A stretch of DNA of 64,000 nt from Lentzea flava (GCF_014648475.1 NZ_BMRE01000002.1:62001-126000); one strand, 5' to 3'. Counted from the first letter of the stretch, positions 8,461 through 17,445 are shown. The notes: generated from the sequence alone by a model not told the origin. Numbers and translations: made by a program.

Positions 8461-9036
8461 TCATTGTTCCCGTGTCGCGGGGGTGGAATCGTCGCGGCCG
8501 CAGATCAAGAAGGACACGATTGGCTCCAGCTCGTCCTCGTTCGGAGCAACGTCGGCTATCAGACCCTGGATCAGCAGTCCGTCGACAGCCGCGAGGAACG
8601 CGCGGAACGCCACCGGGTCCGCCGGCCGGGCCGCTTCGACCGCCAGGTCCAGCCACCTGCGTGCGGCGGCTTTCAGTTCGGGACGACGACCCGCCAGCAG
8701 GTACAGCTCGTACTCGGCGAGTGTGCGCGCACGGTTCTCATTCACAGCACGGGCGAGCGAGCGTGCGATCTCTCGGGCCGTGCCACCGCTCGCGACGATC
8801 TGCAGCATGTCCTCGCACAGCTCTTCGGCGACCCACAGCAGCGTGGCGATCAACAGGTCGTCGAGCGTCGCGAAGTAGTAGGTGGACGCCGTCGTCGGCA
8901 CGCCGGCTTCACGCGCGACGCTGCGATGCGTCACGCCGGCGATGCCCTCACGTTCGATCACCCGCAGGGTGGCCTCGACGATGGCGCGCCGCTTCTTCTC
9001 CCCGCGCGCCTTGCGTCCGTCGATGAGAGCGGTCAG
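8461..9036 (-). CDS. TetR family transcriptional regulator, probable CTG start
   Basis: The helix-turn-helix starts EKKRRAIVEATLRVIEREG, then AREAGVPTTASTYYFATLDDLL. The first common start codon, GTG 8961, lies after RRAIVEATLR and would delete helix 1. In frame upstream, CTG at 9036 overlaps the preceding gene's stop as CTGA and has GGGAGGA just before it, giving a complete 191-residue TetR. I therefore call CTG, while noting that CTG starts are rare. It probably controls the SMR transporter encoded just upstream. Confidence 0.82.
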   Translation of the reverse strand: MTALIDGRKARGEKKRRAIVEATLRVIEREGIAGVTHRSVAREAGVPTTASTYYFATLDDLLIATLLWVAEELCEDMLQIVASGGTAREIARSLARAVNENRARTLAEYELYLLAGRRPELKAAARRWLDLAVEAARPADPVAFRAFLAAVDGLLIQGLIADVAPNEDELEPIVSFLICGRDDSTPATREQ

Positions 9037-9356
9037 TGCGTCCTCCCGAGTTCGAGCGTCACCACGCCTCCGATGATCAAAGCCAACCCGATGACCATCG
9101 TGGGGTTAAGGGTCTCGCCCAGGAACTTCCAGCCGATCACCGCGACGGCTGCGACGCCGATGGCGGACCACACGGCGTAGGCGACGCCCACGGGCATACC
9201 CAACTTCAACGCGCGCGAAAGAGCTGTGAAGGCGATCGCATATCCGACGATGACCACGGCCGACGGCCACGGTCTGCTGAAGCCCTCGGACAGCTTCAAC
9301 GACACGGTGGCGGCGATCTCTCCCACGATCGCCGCAGCGAGATACAGGTACAACAC
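9033..9356 (-). CDS. SMR family multidrug efflux protein (EmrE/SugE type)
   Basis: 107 residues with four membrane helices. The essential glutamate is in AAAIVGEIAATVSLKLSEGF (helix 1). Helix 3 has the GMPVGVAYAVWSAIGV signature, and the end LNPTMVIGLALIIGGVV is typical of the family. GTG 9356 is preceded by GGAGG five bases upstream. SMR proteins are proton-coupled exporters of cationic drugs. The gene heads a transcript with tetR and a hypothetical gene. Confidence 0.93.
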   Translation of the reverse strand: MLYLYLAAAIVGEIAATVSLKLSEGFSRPWPSAVVIVGYAIAFTALSRALKLGMPVGVAYAVWSAIGVAAVAVIGWKFLGETLNPTMVIGLALIIGGVVTLELGRTH

Positions 9357-9383
9357 GGCGACCTCCGGACGGTGAACCCAACT

Positions 9384-9406
9384 ACTTGAACGATTGTTCC
9401 ACAAGT
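9384..9406. promoter_or_regulatory. Candidate TetR operator upstream of the SMR gene
   Basis: Nested inverted repeats: outer arms ACTTG (9384-9388) and CAAGT (9402-9406), inner arms GAAC (9388-9391) and GTTC (9396-9399). It lies 28 bp upstream of the SMR start, where a local repressor would act. The inner and outer centres do not coincide, so this is a moderate candidate only. Confidence 0.4.
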
Positions 9407-9467
9407 TTTTGATCAATTTCCGGGCACTTGACCGGTACGTGAGGAGACACCGGCCACGTCCAAGTGG

Positions 9468-9481
9468 TTACTCACCAGTAA
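9468..9481. promoter_or_regulatory. Lipid-regulon box upstream of etfD
   Basis: TTACTCACCAGTAA, a TTAC-N6-GTAA palindrome matching the boxes at 24449, 24473, 45136, 45152, 47862 and 47878. It overlaps the expected -35 region of the etfD promoter, whose -10 TAGACT is at 9489-9494. Confidence 0.7.
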
Positions 9482-9488
9482 CGTGGCC

Positions 9489-9494
9489 TAGACT
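9489..9494 (+). promoter_or_regulatory. -10 element of a probably leaderless etfD transcript
   Basis: TAGACT lies 6 bases before ATG 9501, and no ribosome-binding site is visible. Transcription would begin at or next to the start codon. Confidence 0.55.
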
Positions 9495-9500
9495 CCCGCC

Positions 9501-11762
9501 ATGACCCTCCAGCTGGTTCTCGGACTCGTCGCCGTAGCGGTGAGCGTCGTCGCCTGGGGCGTGTTCGTCGCTGGCGTCTGGAAGATGATCAAGATCATCC
9601 GGCTCGGCCAGCCGGACGGCACTCGCAAGGGCCCGTTCTGGCCGCGGCTGAAGACGTTGATCGTCGAGTTCGTCGCGCACACCAGGATGGCCAAGTTCCG
9701 CTCGGTCGCCCCGTGGCACTGGATGGTGATGTGGGGCTTCCTCATCGGCTCCGCGGTGCTGTTCGAGGCCTACGGCGAGGTGTTCGACCCGCACTTCCAC
9801 TGGCCGATCATTGGCACGTGGTCCGTCTGGCTGCTGCTCGTCGAGCTGCTGGGCCTCGGCACCGTCGTCGGTGGTGTGGCCCTCGCGATCATCCGCCAGC
9901 GCAACCACCCGCGCCGCGCCGACCGCGTCTCCCGGTTCCAGGGCTCGGACTTCAAGTCCGCCTACTTCGTCGAGGCGGTCGTGATCATCGAGGGTCTCGG
10001 CATCCTCGGCGTGAAGGCGTTCAAGCAGTCGAGCGGTCTCGAAGCCGCGCCGCTGTGGACGTCGTTCGTGACGCAGCCGCTCGCCCACCTGCTGCCCGCG
10101 GCGCCGATCTGGGTGTCCGTGATGGCGCTGATCAAGCTGCTGTCCGGCATGATCTGGCTGGTCGTGGTCGGCAAGAACCTGACGATGGGTGTCGCCTGGC
10201 ACCGGTTCTCGGCGTTCTTCAACATCTACTTCAAGCGCGAGGACGACGGTGGCGTCGCCCTGGGCGCGCTCAAGCCGATGATGTCCGGCGGCAAGGTCCT
10301 GGACCTGGAGGAAGCCGACCCCGACAAGGACGTGTTCGGCGTCGGCAAGGTCGAGGACTTCACCTGGAAGGGCTGGCTCGACTTCTCCACCTGCACCGAG
10401 TGCGGCCGCTGTCAGTCGCAGTGCCCCGCCTGGAACACCGGCAAGCCGTTGTCCCCCAAGCTGGTCATCACGCAGCTGCGCGACCACGCGTTCGCCAAGG
10501 CGCCGTACCTGCTGGCCGGCGGCTCGCGCGACATGGCGGGTGACGAGGTCGGCCTGGTCGAGGACAAGTACGAGGACTACAAGAAGCGCCTCGAGTCCAT
10601 CGACGTGCTGGCGATGGCCGAGTCCGAGCGCCCGCTGGTCGGCGGCCCCGACGAGCTGGGCGTCATCGACCCCGAGGTGCTGTGGTCGTGCACGACCTGC
10701 GGCGCGTGCGTCGAACAGTGCCCCGTCGACATCGAGCACGTCGACCACATCGTCGACATGCGCCGCTACCAGGTGCTGATCGAGTCGAACTTCCCGACCG
10801 AGCTCGGCGGCATGTTCAAGAACCTCGAGAACAAGGGCAACCCCTGGGGCCAGAACGCCAAGGACCGCCTTGCGTGGACCGAGGGCCTCGACTTCGAGGT
10901 GCCGGTGTTCGAGGGCGAGCTGGGCGACGCCGAGTACCTGTTCTGGGTCGGCTGCGCCGGTGCGTTCGAGGACCGCGCGAAGAAGACCACCCGTGCCGTG
11001 GCCGAGCTGCTGCACACCGCGGGCGTCAAGTACACGGTGCTCGGCCCGGAGGAGACCTGCACCGGCGACCCGGCCCGCCGCGCCGGCAACGAGTTCCTCT
11101 TCCAGATGCTCGCGCAGCAGAACGTCGAGGTCCTCAACTCGGTCTTCGAGGACCGGCCCGCGGGCCAGCGCAAGATCGTCGTGACGTGTGCGCACTGCTT
11201 CAACACGCTCGCCAACGAGTACCCGCAGGTCGGCGGCACCTACGAGGTCGTGCACCACACGCAGCTGCTCAACAAGCTGGTGCGGGAACGCCGTCTGGTG
11301 CCGGTCGCCCCCGTCACCGAGGACGTCACCTACCACGACCCGTGCTACCTGGGCCGCCACAACAAGGTCTACGAGGCACCGCGTGAGCTCATCGGGGCGT
11401 CCGGCGCGAAGCTGCGCGAGATGCCGCGCCACGAAGAGCGGTCGATGTGCTGTGGTGCCGGTGGCGCTCGCATGTGGATGGAGGAGCGGATCGGCAAGCG
11501 CATCAACGTCGACCGCGTCGACGAGGCGCTCTCGACCGCGCCGTCCAAGATCGCGACGGGCTGCCCGTTCTGCCGCGTGATGCTGACCGACGGCGTGACC
11601 GCGCGTCAGTCCGACGGCCAGGCCGGAGCGCACGTCGAGGTCGTGGACGTCGCGCAGATGCTGCTCGAGTCCGTCAAGCGCGGCACGGAGAAGAAGGACA
11701 CGCCGACCGACGAGGTCCCCACCGGCACGCCGTTGCCGGACGAGGACAAGTCGAAGGTCTGA
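9501..11762 (+). CDS. etfD: EtfD-like membrane Fe-S oxidoreductase (ETF:menaquinone oxidoreductase)
   Basis: 753 residues. The N-terminal 240 hold about five membrane helices of NarI/cytochrome type. Two ferredoxin-type 4Fe-4S motifs follow: CTECGRCQSQCP (Cys298, 301, 304, 308) and CTTCGACVEQCP (Cys397, 400, 403, 407). Two cysteine-rich CCG domains then contain CAHCFNTL, MCCGAGGARMWMEE and TGCPFC. This is the layout of mycobacterial Rv0338c (EtfD), which passes electrons from acyl-CoA dehydrogenases via EtfBA to menaquinone. Here a lipid-regulon box sits in its promoter, which fits that role. Confidence 0.92.
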   Translation: MTLQLVLGLVAVAVSVVAWGVFVAGVWKMIKIIRLGQPDGTRKGPFWPRLKTLIVEFVAHTRMAKFRSVAPWHWMVMWGFLIGSAVLFEAYGEVFDPHFHWPIIGTWSVWLLLVELLGLGTVVGGVALAIIRQRNHPRRADRVSRFQGSDFKSAYFVEAVVIIEGLGILGVKAFKQSSGLEAAPLWTSFVTQPLAHLLPAAPIWVSVMALIKLLSGMIWLVVVGKNLTMGVAWHRFSAFFNIYFKREDDGGVALGALKPMMSGGKVLDLEEADPDKDVFGVGKVEDFTWKGWLDFSTCTECGRCQSQCPAWNTGKPLSPKLVITQLRDHAFAKAPYLLAGGSRDMAGDEVGLVEDKYEDYKKRLESIDVLAMAESERPLVGGPDELGVIDPEVLWSCTTCGACVEQCPVDIEHVDHIVDMRRYQVLIESNFPTELGGMFKNLENKGNPWGQNAKDRLAWTEGLDFEVPVFEGELGDAEYLFWVGCAGAFEDRAKKTTRAVAELLHTAGVKYTVLGPEETCTGDPARRAGNEFLFQMLAQQNVEVLNSVFEDRPAGQRKIVVTCAHCFNTLANEYPQVGGTYEVVHHTQLLNKLVRERRLVPVAPVTEDVTYHDPCYLGRHNKVYEAPRELIGASGAKLREMPRHEERSMCCGAGGARMWMEERIGKRINVDRVDEALSTAPSKIATGCPFCRVMLTDGVTARQSDGQAGAHVEVVDVAQMLLESVKRGTEKKDTPTDEVPTGTPLPDEDKSKV

Positions 11763-11769
11763 GAACACC

Positions 11770-11806
11770 GAAGAGGCCCCGGTCCGATGTGGACCGGGGC
11801 CTCTTC
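11770..11806. terminator. Bidirectional terminator between etfD and the holin-like gene
   Basis: Perfect 16-bp stem (11770-11785 with 11791-11806) and a 5-nt GATGT loop, between two convergent genes. It can end transcripts from both sides. Confidence 0.9.
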
Positions 11807-11817
11807 GCGTTGGTGGG

Positions 11818-12198
11818 TCAGTCGTTGTCGGTGACCTTGTCGTAGATCACGTTCAGCACCCAGCCGGTCAGGGCGACGATGATCGCGCCCCAGAACGCGG
11901 GCCAGAAGCCGTCGACGCGGAACGGCAGGTCCAGCTGCTCGGCGAGCCATCCGGTGAGCATGAACAGCAGCGCGTTCACCACGAGCCCGATCAGGCCCAG
12001 GGTGAGCAGGTAGAACAAGCAGCCGAAGAACTTCACCAGCGGCTTCACGATGGCGTTCACCAGGCCGAAGATCACCGCGACGCCGATCAGCGTGAGGATT
12101 CTCGAGCCGGTGGTGCCCTCGCCCAGGTCGATGCCGGGGAGGGCGGTCGACACCCAGACCGCCACGGCAGTCAGCAGCACATGCACCAAGATGCCCAT
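11818..12198 (-). CDS. Phage holin family 4-TM membrane protein (PF04020-like)
   Basis: 126 residues with four hydrophobic segments. The motif FGLVNAIVKPLVKFFGCLFYLLTLGLIGLVVNALLF is characteristic of the bacterial YvlD/phage-holin IV family. Despite the family name these are usually chromosomal membrane proteins, and nothing phage-related is nearby. Polar residues at the end (YDKVTDND) are cytoplasmic. Role unknown. Confidence 0.88.
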   Translation of the reverse strand: MGILVHVLLTAVAVWVSTALPGIDLGEGTTGSRILTLIGVAVIFGLVNAIVKPLVKFFGCLFYLLTLGLIGLVVNALLFMLTGWLAEQLDLPFRVDGFWPAFWGAIIVALTGWVLNVIYDKVTDND

Positions 12199-12230
12199 GC
12201 CGCAGACTAACCGTGGCAGGTCCTATGTGG

Positions 12231-13493
12231 TCAGGAACGTCGACGGCGAGCCACGAAGAACGCGCTCACACCGGCCGCGACCAGCACCGCACCGAGGGCC
12301 AGGAACCCGAGCGGCGAGGCACCCGTCGACGCGAGACCGGTCTTGTTGCCCGCCTTCGCCACGGCCTGCGTGGTCGTGGTGGTCGCCGGAGCGGTCGTCT
12401 CCGAGGTCGGGGTCGTCGGCGTGGTCGTGGTCTTCTCGACGATCTTGATCGTCTTCTTCAGCTGCACGCCCTGGTTCTTGCGGTCGACGTCCTTGTGGCC
12501 GTCGACCCACGGCCGGGCGATCGGCCAGATCTCAGTGGTCTCGGCCGCGGTCAGCTCGAGCTTCAGGTCGACCACGACCGACTGGCCGGGCAGCACCTTG
12601 GCGACGGTCTCGTAGTCGCGGTTGGCGCCGGTGACGTTGTCGCTGTGCGACAGGATGTTGCCGTCCGGGCCGAACAGGATGAACGACAGCTTGCCGGGGA
12701 CGTCGCCCTTGTTGGTCAGCTTCACGTGGACGTCGATCTGGTCGCCGACGGTGTAGGTGTCCTTGGCCGGGCTGATCGTGAGCTCTTCGGCGGCGACGTC
12801 GGCCTTGGGCGCGAAGTAGCGCACGTCGATCCGCTTGTTGCGGTCACCACCGACCTTCGCCTGGCCCGTCAGCCAGTCGATGTCGTTCGCGCCCAGCGGC
12901 TTGGCCAGCGCCAGCTCCTGCTTCGCGAGATCCGGCGCGGTCACCGTGTAGTCGCCGACCGGCAGCTCGAAGCGGAACGAACCGTCCGCGGCCGGCGTGG
13001 CGGCCACCTCGACCTGGGCACCGCTCCCGGTCTTGCCACTGGCCTTGATCTCGCCGGTGGTGGCCTTCTCGTCGGCCTGCTTCACGCCGTCACCGTTGGC
13101 GTCGACGAAGCTGAAGCCCTCGACGAAACGACCCCAGAGCGGGAAGTCGAGGGTCATGTCCTTGTCGGTGGGCCGGGCGCCCCAGGGCAGCTCGAAGTCC
13201 ACCTTGTCCTGGTTGATCACCAGGTACCGCGGGCCCTTCGGCAGCACGGCGCGGTACCGGCCGTTCGCGTCGGTGCGAACCTCGATGGCCTTCTCGTTGC
13301 TATCGAGGTTCTTCACCCACACGCCGACGCCGTTCGCGCGGACCGTCTCGCCCGCGTCGTAGGCCTCGTTTCCGTTGCGGTCCAGGAAGATGACGCCCTC
13401 GACCGTGATCGTCTCGTCCTGCGCGGCGGCGGGCAGACCCGCACCGGCCAGCAGGAAAGCAGCCGTCAGCGTGACGGCGAACTGCTTCTTCAC
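12231..13493 (-). CDS. LAxTG-anchored SdrD-B-like surface protein (copy 2)
   Basis: 420 residues from GTG 13493 (GGGGGA upstream). Signal peptide cut near AAAQDETI. Repeated calcium-loop-like segments DRNGNEAYDAGE and DANGDGVKQADE lie in SdrD B-type beta-sandwich domains. A Thr/Pro-rich wall-spanning stretch (about 350-385) precedes LASTG, a hydrophobic segment and RRRRS, a class E sortase anchor. It is a paralogue of the gene just upstream and probably in the same transcript. A structural or adhesive wall protein is the best guess. Confidence 0.87.
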   Translation of the reverse strand: MKKQFAVTLTAAFLLAGAGLPAAAQDETITVEGVIFLDRNGNEAYDAGETVRANGVGVWVKNLDSNEKAIEVRTDANGRYRAVLPKGPRYLVINQDKVDFELPWGARPTDKDMTLDFPLWGRFVEGFSFVDANGDGVKQADEKATTGEIKASGKTGSGAQVEVAATPAADGSFRFELPVGDYTVTAPDLAKQELALAKPLGANDIDWLTGQAKVGGDRNKRIDVRYFAPKADVAAEELTISPAKDTYTVGDQIDVHVKLTNKGDVPGKLSFILFGPDGNILSHSDNVTGANRDYETVAKVLPGQSVVVDLKLELTAAETTEIWPIARPWVDGHKDVDRKNQGVQLKKTIKIVEKTTTTPTTPTSETTAPATTTTTQAVAKAGNKTGLASTGASPLGFLALGAVLVAAGVSAFFVARRRRS

Positions 13494-13511
13494 TTGTTCC
13501 CCCAAGGTGTT

Positions 13512-14804
13512 TTACGAACGGCGACGGCGTGCGACGAAGTACGCACCCGCGCCGGCGGCGAGCAGGAGTCCGCCAAGGGCGAGGAAGCCCAGCGGCGAAG
13601 CGCCCGTGGACGCGAGCTTCTCGTTCGTGACCGCGCCGCCGGGAGCCGGGGCAGGAGCCGAGCTGCTCGGCGTGGGCGTGGCGGTGCCCTCCGACGACGG
13701 GGTCGCCGGCGTGTCCACGACGGGCGGGTCGATGGTGACGTCGATCGACATCTCGTTGTTCTTCGCGTCGGCGTCGTTGAACGAGTCGCTGCGCTGCACC
13801 AGCGCGCGCACCGAGTCCGGCGAGTCCCACGTGAAGGTGAAGCCGACGTCGACCTTCGCGGTCGCGCCCGCCGCGAGCGGTTCCTTCAGCGACATGATGT
13901 TGCCCTCGACGCGAACGGCGTTGTCGCCCACCGAGTCCACAGTGGTGTTGTGGCCGTCGAGAATGAACTTGATCTTCTCGGGGAAGTTGCCCTTGTTCGC
14001 GACCTCGATGACGGCCTTCGCCTTCTCACCGCTGCGATAGCTGGGCTTCGCGGGCACGAGCGTCAGACCGACCAGTGCCGGGTCCGACTTCGCGACGAGG
14101 TAACGCAGGTCGACCCGCATCTGCCTGTCCTGGAAGGCGTCGAGCTTGCGGGTGAGGGTCGCCGGGTCGACGTCGGGGGTGTCGGCATCGAGCACCAGAC
14201 CGCGGTAGGCGAGGTTCGGCGCGTGCAGGGTGAGATCACCGGAAGGCACGTCCTCGATGCTGTAGGTGCCGTCGGCCGCGGTCGGGCCCGCGAGGAGGTT
14301 GACCTCCACCCCGTCGGCCGAGGTGCCCGTGATCCACGCGCGGCCGCTGTGGCTGCCGTCGCTGACGGGCTGCTTCTGCTCGCCGGGGTTGAACACCTTG
14401 TCGCCGTTGGCGTCCACAAAGGAGTAACCGAAGACCCTGCTGCCCCGCAACGGGAAGTCGGCGGTCGTCAGCGACTCGCTGATGTTGTACCCGACCTTGG
14501 TGCTCGTGTAGTCGAAGATGTCCGAGTTGCGGATCTCGTAGTTCGGCCCCTTGGGCAGCTCCACGCGGTACCGGCCGTCCGCGCCGGTGCGGAAGTCGCC
14601 GAGCATCTGGCCCGTGTCGACGTTCCGGACGCTCACACCACGGCCGTTCTTCCGGACCGCGTCGCCCGCGTCGTAGACGTTGTTGCCGTTGCGGTCGAAG
14701 AAGAACAGACCTTCGACGGTGATCTTCTCGTCCTGCGCGAGAGCGGGTACGCCCGCCGACAGCACGAGGGCAGCCGTCATCGCGACGGCGCAGAAGTTCC
14801 TCAC
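13512..14804 (-). CDS. LAxTG-anchored SdrD-B-like surface protein (copy 1)
   Basis: 430 residues from GTG 14804 with GGGGGA upstream, the same start context as its neighbour. Signal peptide ends near ALAQDEKI. Calcium-loop-like motifs DRNGNNVYDAGD and DANGDKVFNPGE are followed by Ig-like beta domains, a Ser/Pro linker and an anchor LASTGASPLGFLALGG that is nearly identical to the second copy. Middle regions differ strongly, so the tandem duplication is old or under diversifying pressure. Confidence 0.87.
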   Translation of the reverse strand: MRNFCAVAMTAALVLSAGVPALAQDEKITVEGLFFFDRNGNNVYDAGDAVRKNGRGVSVRNVDTGQMLGDFRTGADGRYRVELPKGPNYEIRNSDIFDYTSTKVGYNISESLTTADFPLRGSRVFGYSFVDANGDKVFNPGEQKQPVSDGSHSGRAWITGTSADGVEVNLLAGPTAADGTYSIEDVPSGDLTLHAPNLAYRGLVLDADTPDVDPATLTRKLDAFQDRQMRVDLRYLVAKSDPALVGLTLVPAKPSYRSGEKAKAVIEVANKGNFPEKIKFILDGHNTTVDSVGDNAVRVEGNIMSLKEPLAAGATAKVDVGFTFTWDSPDSVRALVQRSDSFNDADAKNNEMSIDVTIDPPVVDTPATPSSEGTATPTPSSSAPAPAPGGAVTNEKLASTGASPLGFLALGGLLLAAGAGAYFVARRRRS

Positions 14805-14964
14805 TTGATCCCCCAGGATTTCTACTACTCCACACGGGTAATCGAAATCCCGGGGTACCGGCGTTGCGTGATGTCAGTCACTCCGACAGCGGATAGCCAC
14901 CCATGTCGCACCCCTCCCTCTCGCGCCGGTTAGCACGATATCGGATAGTACGAGTTCGTAGCAA

Positions 14965-15516
14965 TTACTCCTTGCCGTCGAGAGCGAGCCTCGTGCGGCG
15001 GTGGGCTGGACCCAGCTCACCCGCGAGCACCTCCATCACCTGACGGAGCAGGTCGCGCAGGTTCTCCAGGTCGCTGCCGGGCAACGCGGTGAAGAGCTCC
15101 TTCTCCCGCTGCGCCTGACCGGCCACGATCTCGAGGAAGATCGCGCGACCCGCGTCGGTCAGCGTCGCGGGCAACGACCGCCGGTCGCTCGGGTCGAGCT
15201 CGCGGACCACGAGGCCCGCCTTCTCCAGCCGGTCGAGGCGGCTCGTGATTGTCGTGGCGGGGCTCAACGTGCCGTTCGCGAGCTGCTTGGGCGTGAGGCG
15301 GTGGGGCGGCCCGATCCAGAACAGGCGGGCGAGGATCTCGTAGTCCGCGCGGTTCAGCCCGTGCGGCGCCGCGATCTCCGTCGCGAGGAAGTCGAGGTAC
15401 TTGCTGATCTGGTGCACCCGATCGACCACGCCCTCGACCACCGGATCGATCGCCGGAACCATGGCCCTCCACGACTCGACCTCGGCATCGGTGTCGTCCG
15501 CACCACGCTCGCCCAT
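14965..15516 (-). CDS. MarR family transcriptional regulator
   Basis: 183 residues. The winged helix contains LTPKQLANGTLSPATTITSRLDRLEKAGLVVRELDPSDRRSLPATLTDAGRAIF, the MarR recognition helix and wing. Flanking helices form the dimer interface. MarR proteins usually respond to phenolic ligands or oxidants. Its target could be itself or the divergent CDF gene 200 bp away. A strong 15-bp hairpin lies 28 bp upstream of the start. Confidence 0.93.
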   Translation of the reverse strand: MGERGADDTDAEVESWRAMVPAIDPVVEGVVDRVHQISKYLDFLATEIAAPHGLNRADYEILARLFWIGPPHRLTPKQLANGTLSPATTITSRLDRLEKAGLVVRELDPSDRRSLPATLTDAGRAIFLEIVAGQAQREKELFTALPGSDLENLRDLLRQVMEVLAGELGPAHRRTRLALDGKE

Positions 15517-15543
15517 CTCACGATCGTAGTTGCGCCGGAACGC

Positions 15544-15580
15544 GGAACCGCCCGCGTCTCTCCCGGACGCGGGCGGTTCC
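15544..15580. repeat. 15-bp perfect hairpin in the marR/CDF divergent region
   Basis: GGAACCGCCCGCGTC (15544-15558) pairs exactly with 15566-15580 around a 7-nt loop. No T-run follows on either strand. It resembles a terminator stem but lies between two divergent gene starts, where none is expected. Confidence 0.7.
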
Positions 15581-15715
15581 GTCTTACCCCCTGGTGATCA
15601 GCGTCCCCCCGGAGCAGATCCCAGCCTTAAGACACCGCAGCCCTGTTCGATGTTGCCCCGCAGGGCGATTGTCACTCGAATGCAGTAAGCCCCGGCCGGG
15701 CCTAGGCTGATCGCC

Positions 15716-16690
15716 ATGAGCGAGAAGCCGTCGGGCTCGGGCGAAAGCACACTGACCGTCGTCCTGGCTCTGGTGGTGAACCTCGCCATCGCCATCACCA
15801 AGGCCGTCGCGGGCGTCCTGACCGGTTCGGCGGCGATCCTCTCCGAAGCCGCGCACTCGGTCGCCGATACGTTCACCGAAGCCCTGCTGCTGACCGCACT
15901 GCGCCGCTCGGACCGCCCCGCCGACCGCCGCCACCCGTTCGGCTACGGCAAGGAGCGCTACTTCTGGTCGCTGCTGGCGGCCGTCTCGATCTTCGCCTCC
16001 GGCGCGATGTTCGCGTTCTACGAGGGCTTCCGCACCGTGTTCGGCGACCAGGAGGAGCAGACCCGGCCCCTCGTCGGGTACATCGTGCTCACGCTGGCGT
16101 TCCTGCTCGAGTGCATCTCGTGGACCCAGGCGTTCCGGCAGGTGCGCTCCGAGTCCGCCGCGCACGGCCGCGGGTTCTTCGACTTCCTGCGCATGTCCGA
16201 CGACCCGACCGTGAAGACGGTGTTCCTGGAGGACTCGGCCGCCCTGATCGGCCTGGTGCTGGCGTTCGCGGGCCTCGGCCTGCACCAGCTGACCGGGTCG
16301 TCGTTGTGGGACGGCCTCGCGTCGTTGGCGATCGGCCTGCTGCTGGCACTGGTCGCCTACGTCCTGGCGCGCACGAACAAGGGGCTCCTGATCGGACGGC
16401 AGGCGGATCCCGTGATGGTGAAGGCGATCTGGCGGCGGCTGTCCGAGGTGCCGGAGGTCGAGGCCGTCGTGGACGTGCTGACGATGCTGATCGGCACCGA
16501 CCGCGTGCTGCTGTGCGCGCGGCTCGACTTCACCGACACGCTGACGGCCTTCGAGCTGGAGACCGCATGCGTGCGGATCTCCGCCGAACTGCGTGGGACG
16601 TTCCCGGACCTCGACGAGATCTTCCTGGAGCCGGTCCCGCGCACCGACCCGGACCTGCGCCGGCGCGTGCTCGACCGCTACGGCTTCTAG
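15716..16690 (+). CDS. Cation diffusion facilitator (CDF) family transporter
   Basis: 324 residues with six membrane helices and a C-terminal cytoplasmic metal-sensing domain. Helix 2 holds the metal site HSVAD (His47, Asp51); helix 5 has EDSAALIG with the second Asp, where other CDF proteins have HxxxD. Loss of one histidine suggests a metal other than zinc, perhaps Mn or Fe, but this is inference. A -10-like TAGGCT (15703-15708) sits 7 bases before the ATG, so the mRNA may be leaderless. The stop overlaps the convergent dcd stop as CTAG. Confidence 0.92.
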   Translation: MSEKPSGSGESTLTVVLALVVNLAIAITKAVAGVLTGSAAILSEAAHSVADTFTEALLLTALRRSDRPADRRHPFGYGKERYFWSLLAAVSIFASGAMFAFYEGFRTVFGDQEEQTRPLVGYIVLTLAFLLECISWTQAFRQVRSESAAHGRGFFDFLRMSDDPTVKTVFLEDSAALIGLVLAFAGLGLHQLTGSSLWDGLASLAIGLLLALVAYVLARTNKGLLIGRQADPVMVKAIWRRLSEVPEVEAVVDVLTMLIGTDRVLLCARLDFTDTLTAFELETACVRISAELRGTFPDLDEIFLEPVPRTDPDLRRRVLDRYGF

Positions 16691-17268
16691 CGGCGCGTGT
16701 CGGTGCGGTGGAAGTTCAGGTACGCGCGGCTCGGCGTCGGGCCGCGCTGCCCCTGGTAGCGGCTGCCGGCCTGCTTCGAGCCGTACGGGTGCTCCGCCGG
16801 GCTCGACAGCTTGAACAGGCAGAGCTGCCCGATCTTCATGCCGGGGTGCAACGTGATCGGCAGGTTCGCCACGTTCGACAGCTCCAGCGTGATGTGGCCG
16901 GAGAAGCCGGGGTCGATGAAGCCCGCCGTCGAGTGCGTGAGCAACCCGAGCCGCCCGAGGCTGGACTTGCCCTCGAGCCGACCGGCCAGGTCGTCCGGCA
17001 GCGTCACCATCTCGTAGGTCGACCCGAGCACGAACTCGCCGGGGTGCAGCACGAACGGCTCGCCCTCCGGCGTCTCGACCAGGCTCGTCAGGTCGTCCTG
17101 CTGCACCGACGGGTCGATGTGGGTGTACTTGGTGTTGTTGAAGACCCGGAAGAACCGGTCGAGGCGCACGTCGATGCTCGACGGCTGCACCATCCCGACG
17201 TCGAACGGGTCGAGCAGCAGACGGCCCGACTCGACCTCTTTGCGCAGATCCTGGTCACTCAGCAGCAC
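16687..17268 (-). CDS. dcd: dCTP deaminase, probably bifunctional (dUMP-forming)
   Basis: 193 residues, full length. Motif [35 protein letters not shown] contains the catalytic glutamate and the Ser/Arg contacts. Overall it closely resembles mycobacterial Dcd, which converts dCTP to dUMP directly with both deaminase and dUTPase activity; the [11 protein letters not shown] stretch supports this. It feeds thymidylate synthesis and keeps dUTP low. It is divergent from tRNA-Gly, as in mycobacteria (Rv0321 next to glyU). Confidence 0.97.
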   Translation of the reverse strand: MLLSDQDLRKEVESGRLLLDPFDVGMVQPSSIDVRLDRFFRVFNNTKYTHIDPSVQQDDLTSLVETPEGEPFVLHPGEFVLGSTYEMVTLPDDLAGRLEGKSSLGRLGLLTHSTAGFIDPGFSGHITLELSNVANLPITLHPGMKIGQLCLFKLSSPAEHPYGSKQAGSRYQGQRGPTPSRAYLNFHRTDTRR

Positions 17269-17341
17269 TCCGACAGGCTAACCGAAGACGGCGGCACGCC
17301 TCGTTGCACGCCTGTGTATGATCGGCTGCGAGCTTGCTCGT

Positions 17342-17412
17342 GCGGGTGTAGTTCATTGGTAGAACGACAGCTTCCCAAGCTGTAGAGGCGGGTTCGATTC
17401 CCGTCACCCGCT
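17342..17412 (+). tRNA. tRNA-Gly (anticodon CCC)
   Basis: 71 nt. Acceptor GCGGGTG (17342-17348) pairs with CACCCGC (17405-17411); discriminator T. The anticodon stem ACAGC/GCTGT encloses loop TTCCCAA, giving anticodon CCC for GGG codons. The T arm has GGTTCGATTCC. CCA is not encoded. Confidence 0.97.
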
Positions 17413-17420
17413 CTCGACCC

Positions 17421-17445
17421 GAAGGCCCTCCTCGTGAGGGCCTTC
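17421..17445 (+). terminator. Terminator of tRNA-Gly
   Basis: GAAGGCCCTC (17421-17430), loop CTCGT, GAGGGCCTTC (17436-17445), followed by GTCGTTT, just 8 bp after the tRNA. Confidence 0.88.

Noticed and set aside
9468..11768. Minus-strand frame of 766 codons opposite etfD
   Set aside because: Shadow of etfD; composition is dominated by Arg, His and Val, and it has no motif.
11818..12198. Prophage remnant because of a holin-family gene
   Set aside because: The family is mostly chromosomal, and no integrase, lysin, capsid or attachment site is near.
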